DNA from: Adiantum capillus-veneris
Lineage: Eukaryota > Streptophyta > Polypodiopsida > Polypodiales > Pteridaceae
Reading direction: 5' to 3'
Length of the DNA: 64,000 bases
Assembly (NCBI GenBank): GCA_014529385.2
Contig: CM043960.1
Location: forward strand, 38,105,281 to 38,169,280
Shown here: piece after piece, positions 55,141 through 64,000 of the stretch
Layout: every line of letters begins with the position of its first letter
How positions within the stretch are numbered: the first letter of the stretch is position 1
Notes under the pieces: model-generated
Databases searched by the model: none
What the model was told of the DNA's origin: nothing
The model's input: the letters and a program-made list of their open reading frames with translations, nothing else
Program-made: the position numbers and the translations under genes

Positions 55141-55768
55141 ATGAAGAGTCGCATTCTCAAGGTGAAGAATCTGAAGCCAATTTAAGTGTTGGAGGTGGTG
55201 AGGAACGTCGAACCTTTGAATACTCATTGCATTCACGTAGATGACATTTAGGGAGAGCTGAAAGATGATCTACTCACATAGTTCTTGTCATTCGATCGGA
55301 AAAGACAAAATTAGAGTTGACACTGCAACATGGACGCGAGCAAATATAGGCACAAAGTGATTAGAGTCGTTGACAAAACTTAGTCAAGAAAAGGAGCCTA
55401 ATACGATGTCTCGAAAATATCTGGAAAGAGAGAAAAAAGGAAAACCCCAATCCTAGACACCTCTAGAAGGTTGATATACAAGGAGACAGAGACCCAGACA
55501 ACCCCCTCCCCCCCCACATTTTTCTCTATCAATAGAAACTGAATGGAAAGTATATGCTACTAGAGTTTCTCCCGAGGAATATGGTTGTAGCATGTGATGT
55601 GATCACAATGAAAACACAATATGCGTGTATAACACTTTAAAAATGGGAGAGGATCCACAAAAATGCTAAATGATGATGACAAAATGCTATCACAGATAAG
55701 AGACACACAACACGATTGTGAGGTTCCCTCTCGTCTCACCTAGACAGAACTGGAGGACACCTCACAAC

Positions 55769-55780
55769 TGGTATCAAAGC
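55769..55780 (+). other. primer-binding-site-like sequence
   Basis: TGGTATCAAAGC differs from the initiator-Met complement TGGTATCAGAGC at one base and follows a CACA that could end an LTR. Confidence 0.65.
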
Positions 55781-55989
55781 CTAGGGTTCAGAGCCTAGGT
55801 TAGTTTGAAGAGAAAAAAAATCCATATTGTCTGAAAATTTAAAAAGCAAGAAAAATTGGTTAGCTAATCCAAGGTTTATGTGTCGTTATTTTAGGAAGAT
55901 CCTGTGGTTGAATATTGCAAGTTCCAAATCTCAGTGAGCTTATTTATGAGAGAGCTTGTCATTCTCCAAACTATCTTTTCTGACGGAGC

Positions 55990-56388
55990 GTGATGGAGCT
56001 ACTGATGAAGGCTCACACTCCTCATTCGACTTGGATAGATAAAGGCTGGGAGCTCGAATGGAGCAATGAAGGTGGGACTTATTACATCAATGCTTGGAAG
56101 TTGGGATGTCTCACCACGGATTTAAAGAAACTACACTGGGATGAGGAACTAAGAGTGGTTCAGTTGTACTACTTCTTGGGTACAAACTCGAGTATCATTG
56201 TTCCCACTTATCCAGGAGGCACGGGGAAACCCCTGAACGAATGGATATGGGATAAAGTGGTGGAGATAATTCCATATCGAAGGATCAGAACTTTTTCTCA
56301 GAATACCCCTAAGAATTTGGATCTTGTAATTTACTTTCCGATTTCCAATGAGTATAAGAACTATTATACCGATCAGTTAGAAGATTGA
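55990..56388 (+). CDS. unknown 132-aa protein
   Basis: An intact frame rich in Trp and Tyr (WIDKGWELEWSNEGGTYYIN; VQLYYFLGTNSSIIVPTYPG). It ends YTDQLED. The first codons are MM, so the start may be at 55993. No family recognised. It sits about 210 bases after a primer-binding-site-like sequence and 150 bases before an AATAAAG, so it may be the only gene of a short non-autonomous reverse-transcribing element. Confidence 0.4.
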   Translation: MMELLMKAHTPHSTWIDKGWELEWSNEGGTYYINAWKLGCLTTDLKKLHWDEELRVVQLYYFLGTNSSIIVPTYPGGTGKPLNEWIWDKVVEIIPYRRIRTFSQNTPKNLDLVIYFPISNEYKNYYTDQLED

Positions 56389-56689
56389 AGAATTGTGACT
56401 AAAAACACCCATCGTTTGTATCACCATATTCCAAGTCAAACAGCTATGCGGATTCTTTAGATGTCGTAAAAAATTACGATAAGTTAGGATGAGATACCCT
56501 AAGCCTCTTTTGTAAGGCTATCCTTGTAAATATTCACTTTATGAATAAAGAATCAAGTCTTTTGAATTGAGTATCTTGATCTTGTGTCTGTTCTAAAGTT
56601 AAATCTTAGCCGTGTGATAAGTCTTTAAATTTGTCAGTCTACCGATCTCATGAAATCATGTAGGTACATGCTTCTGCTCTTTATACCGC

Positions 56690-57256
56690 GGTACAAGAGA
56701 AAAAACTTCTTCTCAAGCAAGCACAACCCCCAACTTCAAAGGTGAAGGGATTAACGTTGAACGAGATGCAGAGGTGTGGATCGAAGCCATGGAGGATTAT
56801 TTTGAAGCTGGGGAAACTCATCTGCAGAATCAGACTATGCTTGCCATGTTCTGACTTACCTGGTGGAAACAACATTGCCGAGACTCCGACATTGTTGGAT
56901 CTTCTCAGTCATGGGAAGAGATTAAGACTGCAGTGACCGAATGATACTTACCACAAGCTCATAGGGCCATCAAAATGAACGAGTTTTTCTCACTCAAGCA
57001 ACTATCCTTGACTGTAGAGGGATACTACTCCAAGTTCGTGACTTTGAAGAGATATACACCCAAGATGACCTTGGAACGACAAGTGGCCAGGTTCTGCCAA
57101 GGCCTCATTGAACCATTAAACAGTAGATTGGAAGCTCTTAGACCAACAACATTGCAAGATGCTTTGTTAAGAGCCAAGCCATTAGCTACGGAAATCATGA
57201 AAGTTGCTCAGGATAGAAGGAATTACTTAGTGAAGAGGGCCAGATCAAATAACTAG
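56690..57256 (+). pseudogene. Gypsy H gag, C-terminal part
   Basis: In-frame pieces read RDAEVWIEAMEDYFEAGETH, then WWKQHCRDSDIVGSSQSWEE with stops nearby, then an open segment from 56975: MNEFFSLKQLSLTVEGYYSK and RQVARFCQGLIEPLNSRLEA. This is a Retrotrans_gag domain. The stop at 57254-57256 (TAG) separates it from the zinc-knuckle frame. Confidence 0.85.
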
Positions 57257-57295
57257 GATAACAGACCGACAAACCTTGCGTATCAGGATCGTCCT

Positions 57296-58999
57296 GTGGT
57301 AGCTACTTCAAACGCTACCGAGTTTTTCAATGTGCGGTGTTATGACTGCCAAGAGTACGTCCACTACAGAAACAGATGTCCCAAGAAGACTTGTGAATCC
57401 GGTGAAAATGCAGTACCTCTCAATGCCAACGGAAGAGGTCAACTGAACAATCGTGGAGGACGAGGAAGAGGAGGTAGAGGACGAGGACGTGGTGTAGTTG
57501 CTAGGGCTAATACTACAGTTGGACAACCGACTGTAGGTGATGAAGCAGATGAAAGGGCAGTGCTGCATGCTGCCATAGATAATCCTGGTGCTCATCAGCA
57601 GTTCGCGGTAATTCAAGCTCCTGGAATGCGCCAAGGTGATAAAGTTGAATTTCTCATAGACTGTGGAAGTACGCATTCGTTTCTATCTCCTAGATGCATG
57701 AGAAAGTTAAAGCTAAACCAAGATCGTGCAAATAGACTAGTAGTAGAACTAGCTAATGGGAAGGAAGTATTATCTCAACATTCCGCTGGCTTGATAGATT
57801 TTGAATTAGGGGGTTATGCTACTTTTGGGCAGTTCCGTACTTTACCTTTAGGAATTTATGACGGAATTTTAGGAATGGACTGGTTGAAAAATAACCAAGC
57901 CCACATTCATTGTGCTCAGGGAAACTTTACGTTCACAGATAACCTTGGGAATGAAGTTCTAGTTCAAGGGAAAAATGGGATACCCAAGGCTCATTTACTT
58001 AAAGCCAATAGACTTCTGAAGGGACTTAAAAAGGGACAACAGGTTTACGTTGTGAAGCTTAACAAGGTGGGTCAATCATATTCAAAATTTCACCCAGAAT
58101 GGTTGAAGGAATATGCCGATGTTTTCCCAGAAGATTTGACCAATCTGTCGCCATATCGTGAAGTAGACCATGAAATAGAAACTATACCAGGATGTGAACT
58201 TGTTTCTAAGAGACCATACAAAATGTCATTACCCAAAGCTATAGAACTTAAAGAACAGCTTAGGCAACTGATTGAGCAAGGGTTCATTAGACCTAGTACT
58301 TCTCCTTGGGGTGCACCAGTTCTTTTTCAAAAGAAGAAGGATGGATCTTTGCGGCTATGCATAAATTATCGTGGACTTAACCAAGTGAGTGTCAAGAACA
58401 AGTATCCAATTCCGAGAATTGATGAATTGTTGGATAGACTCCATGGATCCAGGATCTTTTCAAAGATTGATCTTTGGTCAGGATATTATCAGATCAGAAT
58501 CAAAGAATCAGACATACCGAAGACAGCTTTTAATACTAGGTATGGGCATTATGAATTCACAGTTATGTCCTTTGGTCTTATTAATGCACCTGCAAGCTTC
58601 AATGGACTAATGCAGGATATCTTTAGACCTTACTTGGATGACTTTGTCCTAGTCTTTTTTTATGATATTTTGGTTTACTCTAAACACGAAGCAAAGCATG
58701 AAGGACATGCCAGGAAGGTGTTGGAAATTCTACATCAGCATCAGCTTTATGCTAAGGAAAGCAAGTGTACTTTTTGTACTCCCCAAGTTAGTTATTTAGG
58801 TTTCATTATATCCGTCGATGGAATTTCAGTTGATCCCGAGAAGATCAAGGATATAGTGGATTGCCCTCAACCTTCTTCTGTCAGTGAAGTCAAAGGATTT
58901 CTTGGAATTACATGGTGGTACAGGATTTTTGTCAAGGATTACGCTCTTATTGCTACACCTTTGACAGGACTTCTGATTGAAGAAAGGGATGCGTATTGA
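57296..58999 (+). pseudogene. Gypsy H nucleocapsid, protease and reverse transcriptase
   Basis: A 567-residue open frame. [14 protein letters not shown] (residues about 15-28) is a CCHC knuckle with the usual Gly of GH replaced by Val. An Arg/Gly-rich stretch follows. The protease has [13 protein letters not shown], so DSG has become DCG. RT shows [41 protein letters not shown] and [10 protein letters not shown], where the expected LDD is FYD; the first catalytic Asp of the YxDD box is lost. It ends at a frameshift near 58975; the thumb segment ([20 protein letters not shown]) continues in another frame. Confidence 0.9.
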
Positions 59000-59047
59000 T
59001 TGGAAAGCAGAGCACGAAACTAGTTTTGCTGAGTTAAAGAGATATTT

Positions 59048-59172
59048 GGTGTCAAGTGGAAGGATTTCTAGAAGAAGACGCAACGTGGGAAGAACAACTA
59101 ACACTTCAGAAGGATTACCCAGACTCACCCTTGAGATGAGGGCATCTCAATTCTTTCACAGTGGGTAGAATG
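59048..59172 (+). pseudogene. chromodomain end fused to RT thumb by deletion
   Basis: Directly after ELKRYLVSS the sequence reads VKW.GFLEEDATWEE then QLTLQKDYPDSPLR in another frame, a chromodomain C-terminus (VKWKGxxEEDATWE). RNase H, the whole integrase core and the chromodomain start are missing. Confidence 0.75.
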
Positions 59173-59423
59173 TAAGGTCTCGACCTGCCCTAGAAGAGGG
59201 ATACCTATGTAAAATTTTAAGTCTAAATATCAGTTTGGCAAAAGATGCTATTTTTAGCAGGTTTCAGTGATCAGATGTCATTTTTTAGTTGTGATCCTTG
59301 TAGAACTTTTAATTCTGGTAAAATTCAATTTTTGTGAAAATTTTTCAAAAGTAGAAAGTTTTTGACCCCTGTAATGGTCTAGGGTCGAGTGGCTCGTCAA
59401 ATTGTGCACCGACCCAGATTTCC
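59171..59423 (+). repeat. left arm of a 253-bp inverted repeat (start of Gypsy H 3' LTR)
   Basis: Starts TGTAAGGTCTCGACC right after the polypurine-like tract and matches the reverse complement of 60761-61014 with scattered mismatches. Confidence 0.9.
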
Positions 59424-60760
59424 ACAACAACCAATGAGAAAACTTGACAAGGAATAACCTTATTCTTACACATAATGCTAGATTAAATTCCAAGCCTTCA
59501 TACTGCAAGTATGCAAGCTAACTCAGGAATGCCACGAGATGATTATGTCTTAAAAACTCATACCTCATCCGAAGATTATCATAACCAAAACTTCCTTCGT
59601 ATGCAACATGAGATCAAGATTACTGTACTAATTAAATGAATCATTATAACATACAATGGTAGACTATAACCATGAAAATACCCAATATAATAGATGATTC
59701 ATACACGATTTGCTAAAGCAACACAATACCCTACTTGTACATCTTTTTTTTTTTTTGCATGCAAGAAGTCTCATAATTATGTCCTAATTTCATGGGAAAA
59801 GCAAGAGTTTAATTCCTTGATTAATCCTCAATTTGGGTGCACAAAAAGTCTCACCATATCTTAGAGAATCATAGGTGAAGAGCTTTACACATAACTATGC
59901 ACAACATGCATAACTGGCAATGATGATTATATGCATAAACTCATGCATAATTAAAGGAAAATTAACTATCTTTAAGAAGCAAGGTGCTCCTTAACCCAAC
60001 AGTGGAATAAAATCGATGAATGGAAACCATTGACAATACCCCACATATAATAGAGAATAGAATTATTTAGTGTTGTAGCCAACTAGCATATTTAAGCTCG
60101 ACATAGGAATCCTCTAGAGAAAAGAGATTATGGAGCAATAGGATTAACATAAATATAATTAAATTACCTTCAATTAAAGCCTCCTTTGTGTGTTATGTGA
60201 TGTAGAAAGGCTTCACATAAGAATGATCTGGCAGCAGCACTTCCTTGCACTGACTTGGGAATTGTGTGTAAAGCTGGGTGGGAATGCTCCTTATATAGGC
60301 TTCTGGGGTTGCTTGATGGCCAAGGCATGCCATACCTCCCTAGCTCGCCCCCTCTTGCCAAAAGAAGAAGTAGAGGTGTCACAAGCCTCTCACTAACCAC
60401 TAGAGGTGTCCCCTTTTACCTAAATTAAGTGATACACCTCTCTAGTCCATACTTAGCCTCCATGCCACATTCCCATACTTGACCCAACACTTGGCACAAG
60501 GCTACCTATACACATGACCCATGGCCATACATGATGGGGTTACATGCCCATGCATACCCATGACCATGCATGCACACCCACACATCCATATGCACATCCA
60601 TGCCATACACATACCTTAGAAAATGCTAACCTTAGGCTAACTTGATCTATACTAACCCGAATTTAATTCTCAAACTTGCTAAGTCAAGATAGAGCTGCAG
60701 GTAACGAATACGACTACCTGCCATAAATAGCAGCTTCTGATGTCCGGATCCTATTTTTAA
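59424..60760 (-). repeat. probable remainder of an oppositely oriented LTR
   Basis: About 1.34 kb between the two inverted arms, with no coding domain. A - strand TATATAAG lies at 60291-60298, consistent with an LTR promoter reading leftward from the arm at 61014. A T run lies near 59745. Confidence 0.45.
60291..60298 (-). promoter_or_regulatory. TATA box on - strand
   Basis: CTATATAAGGAGC on the - strand, about 720 bases from the TGTAAGG start of the inverted LTR. Confidence 0.5.
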
Positions 60761-61014
60761 GGAAATCTGTGTCGGTGCACAGTTTGACAAGCCGGTCGAC
60801 CCTAGACCATACCAGCGGTCAAAAACTTTCTATTTTTGGAAATTTTTTACAAAAACTAAATTTGACAAGAATTAAAAGTTCTACAAGGATCACAACTCAA
60901 AAAATGACATTTGATCACTGGAACCTGCTCAAAATACCATCTTTTGCCAAACTGATATTTAGACTTAAAACTTTACATAGGTATCCCTCTTCTAGGGCAG
61001 GTGGAGACCTTACA
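60761..61014 (-). repeat. right arm of the 253-bp inverted repeat
   Basis: Reverse complement of 59171-59423; its outer end reads GAGACCTTACA. Confidence 0.9.
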
Positions 61015-61940
61015 ACGATGATGAGGGAATGAAGACGACATCAGACATGGTGCAAAATGTACCTTGTATTGATTTGCATGCACGAGCTTGAATTTTTTCA
61101 CAATTTATACAAATATAGAGAACAACAACAGGAAATTTATCACTTGTGTGTTGATGGATAGCAATTTGTTGGCAAAGTTTTGGGCACCTCACGACCCCTT
61201 AGATATCATGCTTCAATTTTATAAAATTTAGACTGTGCTACAAATACTTGCTCTAAACCGTGCTATATAAAAGCATGTGCGTGTGTTTATTTAAAATGTA
61301 TGTATTAGAACACTGATATTGCCTTGAAAGTTAACTTAAAAGCTACATCTTTGGCTCTAGAGGTTGGAGTCATCAAGGGAAAGGTGACTTTGATGCTCCA
61401 AAGTTCGTTGCTTATGGTTGATTTTGAGAAATAATGAAATTATCTCTCACACAAAATATGACCCCTTACATACACATTAGGCACTCCCGCTCCCGCTCTC
61501 TATCTCAATTTCCTCTCTTTTTGCTGCTCTAAACTCTCTCTCTATACTCAATCTCTCAACTCTTTCTCTCTCTCCTTTTTACTAATAAATTTTGACTTTT
61601 GATCTTATCGGATATCCTTTGAGGTCTCTTAGAGTTGCTCTTACAACATTAAAATCTCCCTCATTATGAAGGGGATGGGGTCTAAGGGGGACTCTTTATT
61701 TGCCATGGAATTAAAAAGGAGATTATGGAAGGGACAAGTGGGTGGATGCCATGTGGAATGAAATGGTGGGTATGGTAGGTCTTAAAAGTAAGTGGTCAAA
61801 CTTGTTCTCTTTTACAAAATACAAAGAGAAAATCTCTTATAATTTCAAAAAAATGAACTTTATAGTTGAGTAAAAACCAATACTTTCTCTCTCTAGTGGC
61901 TATCAGTTTCTCCCCCCCTCTCTCCTAAAAAAGGGTCCCT
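61015..61940. other. intergenic, becoming CT-rich
   Basis: No repeat element recognised. From about 61480 short CTCTCT runs appear, possibly distal promoter of the following gene. Confidence 0.4.
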
Positions 61941-62451
61941 CCAAAAACGTGTTGATCATTCCCTCCCTCTCTCTTTATTGTACCATCTCTCACTTCTCTT
62001 CACTTCACTTTCAGTTTTCCCTCCCAAAAGCTCTGCTTCTCTTTCCTTCTTTTCAGTTTTCCCTCCCAAAAGCTCTGCAGCAGAAGTTTGAACCTTCTTT
62101 CCCTCCTCAAGCTTACTGCATTCTCCTCAAGCTGAAGTTCTCCATTTCTCCATGAGCCTCACTAAACACCTCTACCTAAAGCTAAAGATCTACTGCATAT
62201 TCTTCTACTAGATCATCCCTCTTTCTTTCCTCAATAGGTTTCCTGCTCCTTCTCCATTGTGCTCTCTAGAGAGGATCTACTTTCCTCTCAAGCTTTGCAA
62301 CATTATCTTTCCAATTAAGCCAAAAAGCAGGCGGAGCAGTATAGCAGTAAGTGGCATCCTTCGTCTAATGTACCATCAAGAATCAACTGAGAACATGGAT
62401 GTGAAATCTCTAATCATAAGTGTTTGTTTGCAGGTTGTGCCACTATTCTCC
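61941..62451 (+). promoter_or_regulatory. CT-rich promoter and 5' leader with a probable leader intron
   Basis: A pyrimidine-rich stretch typical of plant 5' leaders contains a 27-bp direct repeat (TTCAGTTTTCCCTCCCAAAA...) at 62010-62036 and 62052-62078, and a short upstream frame at 62152 (MSLTKHLYLK...). GTAAGT at 62347 and TTTGTTTGCAG ending at 62433 would delimit an 87-base leader intron. Confidence 0.5.
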
Positions 62452-63162
62452 ATGGCATCATCGGGTACTCGACGACCTAGGAGTGTCATTGAGTCCATTT
62501 CATGCAGCAATGTACAAGACGACAGTGGATGTTGGGTGATGATGGAGTTCAAACGATTGATGTGGGTGACAATGCAACCCAACTCAAGAGGTGCACACAA
62601 GGTCTCAAGGAGACACATGGCTTCTCGAGCACACCATTGGAAGGGAAGGATCATGGAGTTCAAGAAAACCCATGATGGCAAGTGTCTTGCAAAGGTGCAA
62701 CATGTGTATGTTGCTTCACAACTGAAGCTAGAGACAACAATGGCTCCATCAAGGTTTCCTGCAAACTGTAATTTCACTCCTCTTTCAATTTTTTAGATTG
62801 TATATTTTGTATTTATGTTGTATATATTGCTTTGATGTCTATAAGGCTTTCATTGCTTGTTCATGTTTGCAGATGTATTCCCATCTGATTTTGTAGAGTG
62901 GGAGCCAATAGAGTCCTTCACAGGAACTTTTGAGGCCATCCACGTTGACCTTGGCAAGCTGCTCTATGCTGGTTGTCCATCCGTGGAGCTTGTCTCACGG
63001 GACATTTTTTTTTATAACCATACTTATGTAACGCCTAGGCAAACTGGGTATGGTAATCTTTCTCCAGTTCCTCCACCACTCTTGCAGAGTATGGAATGGC
63101 CTAAGCCTGACAATTCCTTGATCACAACAACCAAAAGGAGAATTGAGGCGGATCAGCAATAA
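62452..63162 (+). CDS. unknown spliced gene, two exons, 201 aa
   Basis: Exon 1 is 62452-62767 (MASSGTRRPRSVIESISCSN...), intron 62768-62872 (GT...TTTGCAG), exon 2 62873-63162 ending GAT CAG CAA TAA. The split codon joins in frame, giving RFPAN-Y-VFPSDFVEWEP across the junction. Exon 1 has WKGRIMEFKKTHDGKCLAKV and exon 2 FPSDFVEWEPIESFTGTFEA. The spacing of W-x-G-x-I-x-E-F, K-V-Q-x-x-Y and F-x-S-D faintly recalls a BAH-type reader domain, but I would not assign it. The lack of retroelement motifs and the in-frame intron favour a host gene. Confidence 0.5.
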
Positions 63163-63366
63163 AGTGCACCTATGGTTCCCATAAAGCTTCCCTAACTTGG
63201 TTTATGTCCCTTCATGTGTTCATGTTTATCTTTCGACTGCGGAGTGTTCACAGGACACCAACAATGTGGACTTGCAAAGGGAAAAGTGCGATCAACAGTT
63301 TCCTTGCAGTTGGATGGCAGACTAAGGTGGTCAACCACTAGGGAGATACAATCAAGTGCTCTGTAG
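63163..63366. other. non-coding gap between spliced segments
   Basis: Either 3' UTR of the first gene or an intron. It ends in CTCTGTAG, a usable splice acceptor at 63366. Confidence 0.4.
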
Positions 63367-63937
63367 TTTCTGAGAATTATGGAAATCAAATCATGTGCCT
63401 CATTTTATGAAAGCATCCCGGAAAGCACTTTTCTTCCACACAAACCGCTGACCATTATGGGTGGAGAAGATCACTCTAGCATCGACCTTACAAGGAAAAC
63501 TCTTGAAGAGATGGATGAGGAAACTGAGGTATCCACTTTTTGACTTTATCGATAGTAAATTTTTTCCTATAGCAAGTGTTGAAGTTGTTTAAAATGTTTT
63601 GTAGACTGCATACCATGTTGATAAGTTTGCAATGCATACTGGAGGTTCACGCAACAATCCTATGGGTAGAGATAGCTCCTTGTGGCACTACCTTGGCCAT
63701 ATGGGGCCATCCGTTCTTCAAGTTGCACACACAGAGTTCTCCAAGCATGGTTCTGCAGAGCTGCTCAAGTGCAAGGCATTAAGTGCCATCCTTGCTAAAG
63801 ATTCCCTTACCCTTAATGCTCACAAGTGTATCTTGGTGGATCGAGAGGCCGCATTGTATGCTTTTACAGGAAAGCACCCTGGGTCAGTCCTCTCCCACTG
63901 TGCCTTAAGCCTAGGTCAAGGGGTGACAAACCCATAG
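63367..63937 (+). CDS. unknown spliced coding segment, 160 aa from its first Met
   Basis: Exon 63367-63528 (Met at 63379, MEIKSCASFYESIPESTFLP ... EEMDEETE), intron 63529-63604 (GTATCC...TTTTGTAG, 76 bases), exon 63605-63937 (TAYHVDKFAMHTGGSRNNPM ... GQGVTNP, stop TAG). Both exons end or start on codon boundaries and the frame continues. It may be the second half of the upstream gene or a separate one. No domain recognised. Confidence 0.5.
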
Positions 63938-64000
63938 GAGATTGTCAAAACTTTTGGTGTCAAGTCGGCCATTCTCCCTATACCAAAAGATGTAATCTAC

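Larger units (their letters stand above)
55420..56655 (+). other. foreign sequence inside Gypsy H gag
   Basis: Gag coding is interrupted between about 55420 and 56655. The insert carries a primer-binding-site-like TGGTATCAAAGC at 55769-55780 after CTCACA, a 132-codon open frame, and a polyadenylation-like region with AATAAAG near 56540. The pieces resemble the leader and end of a reverse-transcribing element (LTR or pararetrovirus-like), but no RT is present and no flanking duplication was found. Confidence 0.45.
54933..59172 (+). mobile_element. Ty3/Gypsy element H, rearranged
   Basis: + strand order is gag start, a foreign insertion (about 55.42-56.66 kb), rest of gag, zinc knuckle, protease, RT, then an abrupt join to the end of a chromodomain. 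RNase H and nearly all integrase are deleted. A polypurine-like CAGTGGGTAGAA and TGTAAGGTCTC at 59158-59181 mark the 3' LTR start. Confidence 0.82.

Noticed and set aside
55990-56656. A firmly identified endogenous pararetrovirus
   Set aside because: Only a primer-binding-like site and a polyadenylation-like tail support it. There is no RT, movement or coat protein motif, so I left it as foreign reverse-transcribing-type sequence.

Overview
The window looks like nuclear DNA from a land plant with a large, repeat-rich genome. The evidence is the dense nesting of Ty1/Copia and Ty3/Gypsy LTR retrotransposons, many long dinucleotide microsatellites, a SINE and a small Mutator-like element, plus GT-AG introns and pyrimidine-rich leader sequence in the one region that looks genic. 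The element families and the very long (CT)n, (GA)n and (AC)n tracts would suit a fern or another large non-flowering plant genome, but that is an inference. No bacterial operons, CRISPR arrays, rRNA genes or genuine tRNA genes were seen.

Layout, 1-13.1 kb. A mostly anonymous stretch (1-2.99 kb) precedes a complete, inactivated Copia element A1 (2993-8053, + strand, 227-bp LTRs, AACAA target duplication). Next come the 3' tail of a different Copia family (8.28-8.8 kb), a microsatellite-rich segment with a LINE ORF1-like gene (9477-10253), a (CT)n/(GA)n inverted pair, and a decayed SWIM zinc-finger coding fragment (about 11.5 kb, - strand).

13.1-31.3 kb is a nested complex on the - strand. 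A chromodomain-bearing Gypsy element B1 (3' LTR, integrase, RNase H and RT at 13.1-16.8 kb; protease and gag at 21.96-23.29 kb) is split by Copia A2 (16819-21900, same family as A1). Copia A3 (24172-30165) is split in its integrase by a non-autonomous LTR element D (24221-27807, + strand). D has long LTRs and no pol genes, but carries an open acidic reading frame that I do not recognise; it is my leading candidate for something undescribed. A second copy of the Gypsy family, B2, follows (30163-31275).

31.3-41.6 kb. Two related 136-150-bp LTR-like repeats bracket about 7.7 kb (region E). It holds a long, decayed, unrecognised coding region with a coiled coil, a Ty3 integrase relic and a solo Copia-A LTR with its own target duplication (ATGGT). 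A separate Gypsy gag with primer-binding site and 5' LTR (F) follows.

41.6-47.15 kb is the youngest and best-preserved element, Copia G. Its LTRs differ by three substitutions and one microsatellite indel, it has a CCATG duplication, a perfect initiator-Met primer-binding site, and one continuous gag-pol frame broken by only three TAA codons.

47.15-54 kb is low in coding content but contains a 371-bp Mutator-like MITE with a 9-bp duplication, an orphan LTR with primer-binding site, and a tRNA-derived SINE with A and B boxes, poly(A) and a 14-bp duplication. 54-61 kb holds a rearranged Gypsy element H, with foreign sequence in gag, and RNase H plus integrase deleted so that RT runs almost directly into the chromodomain. 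It abuts a 253-bp inverted repeat made from oppositely oriented LTR starts. 61.5-64 kb looks like an ordinary host gene region, with a CT-rich promoter/leader and at least two spliced coding segments of unknown function.
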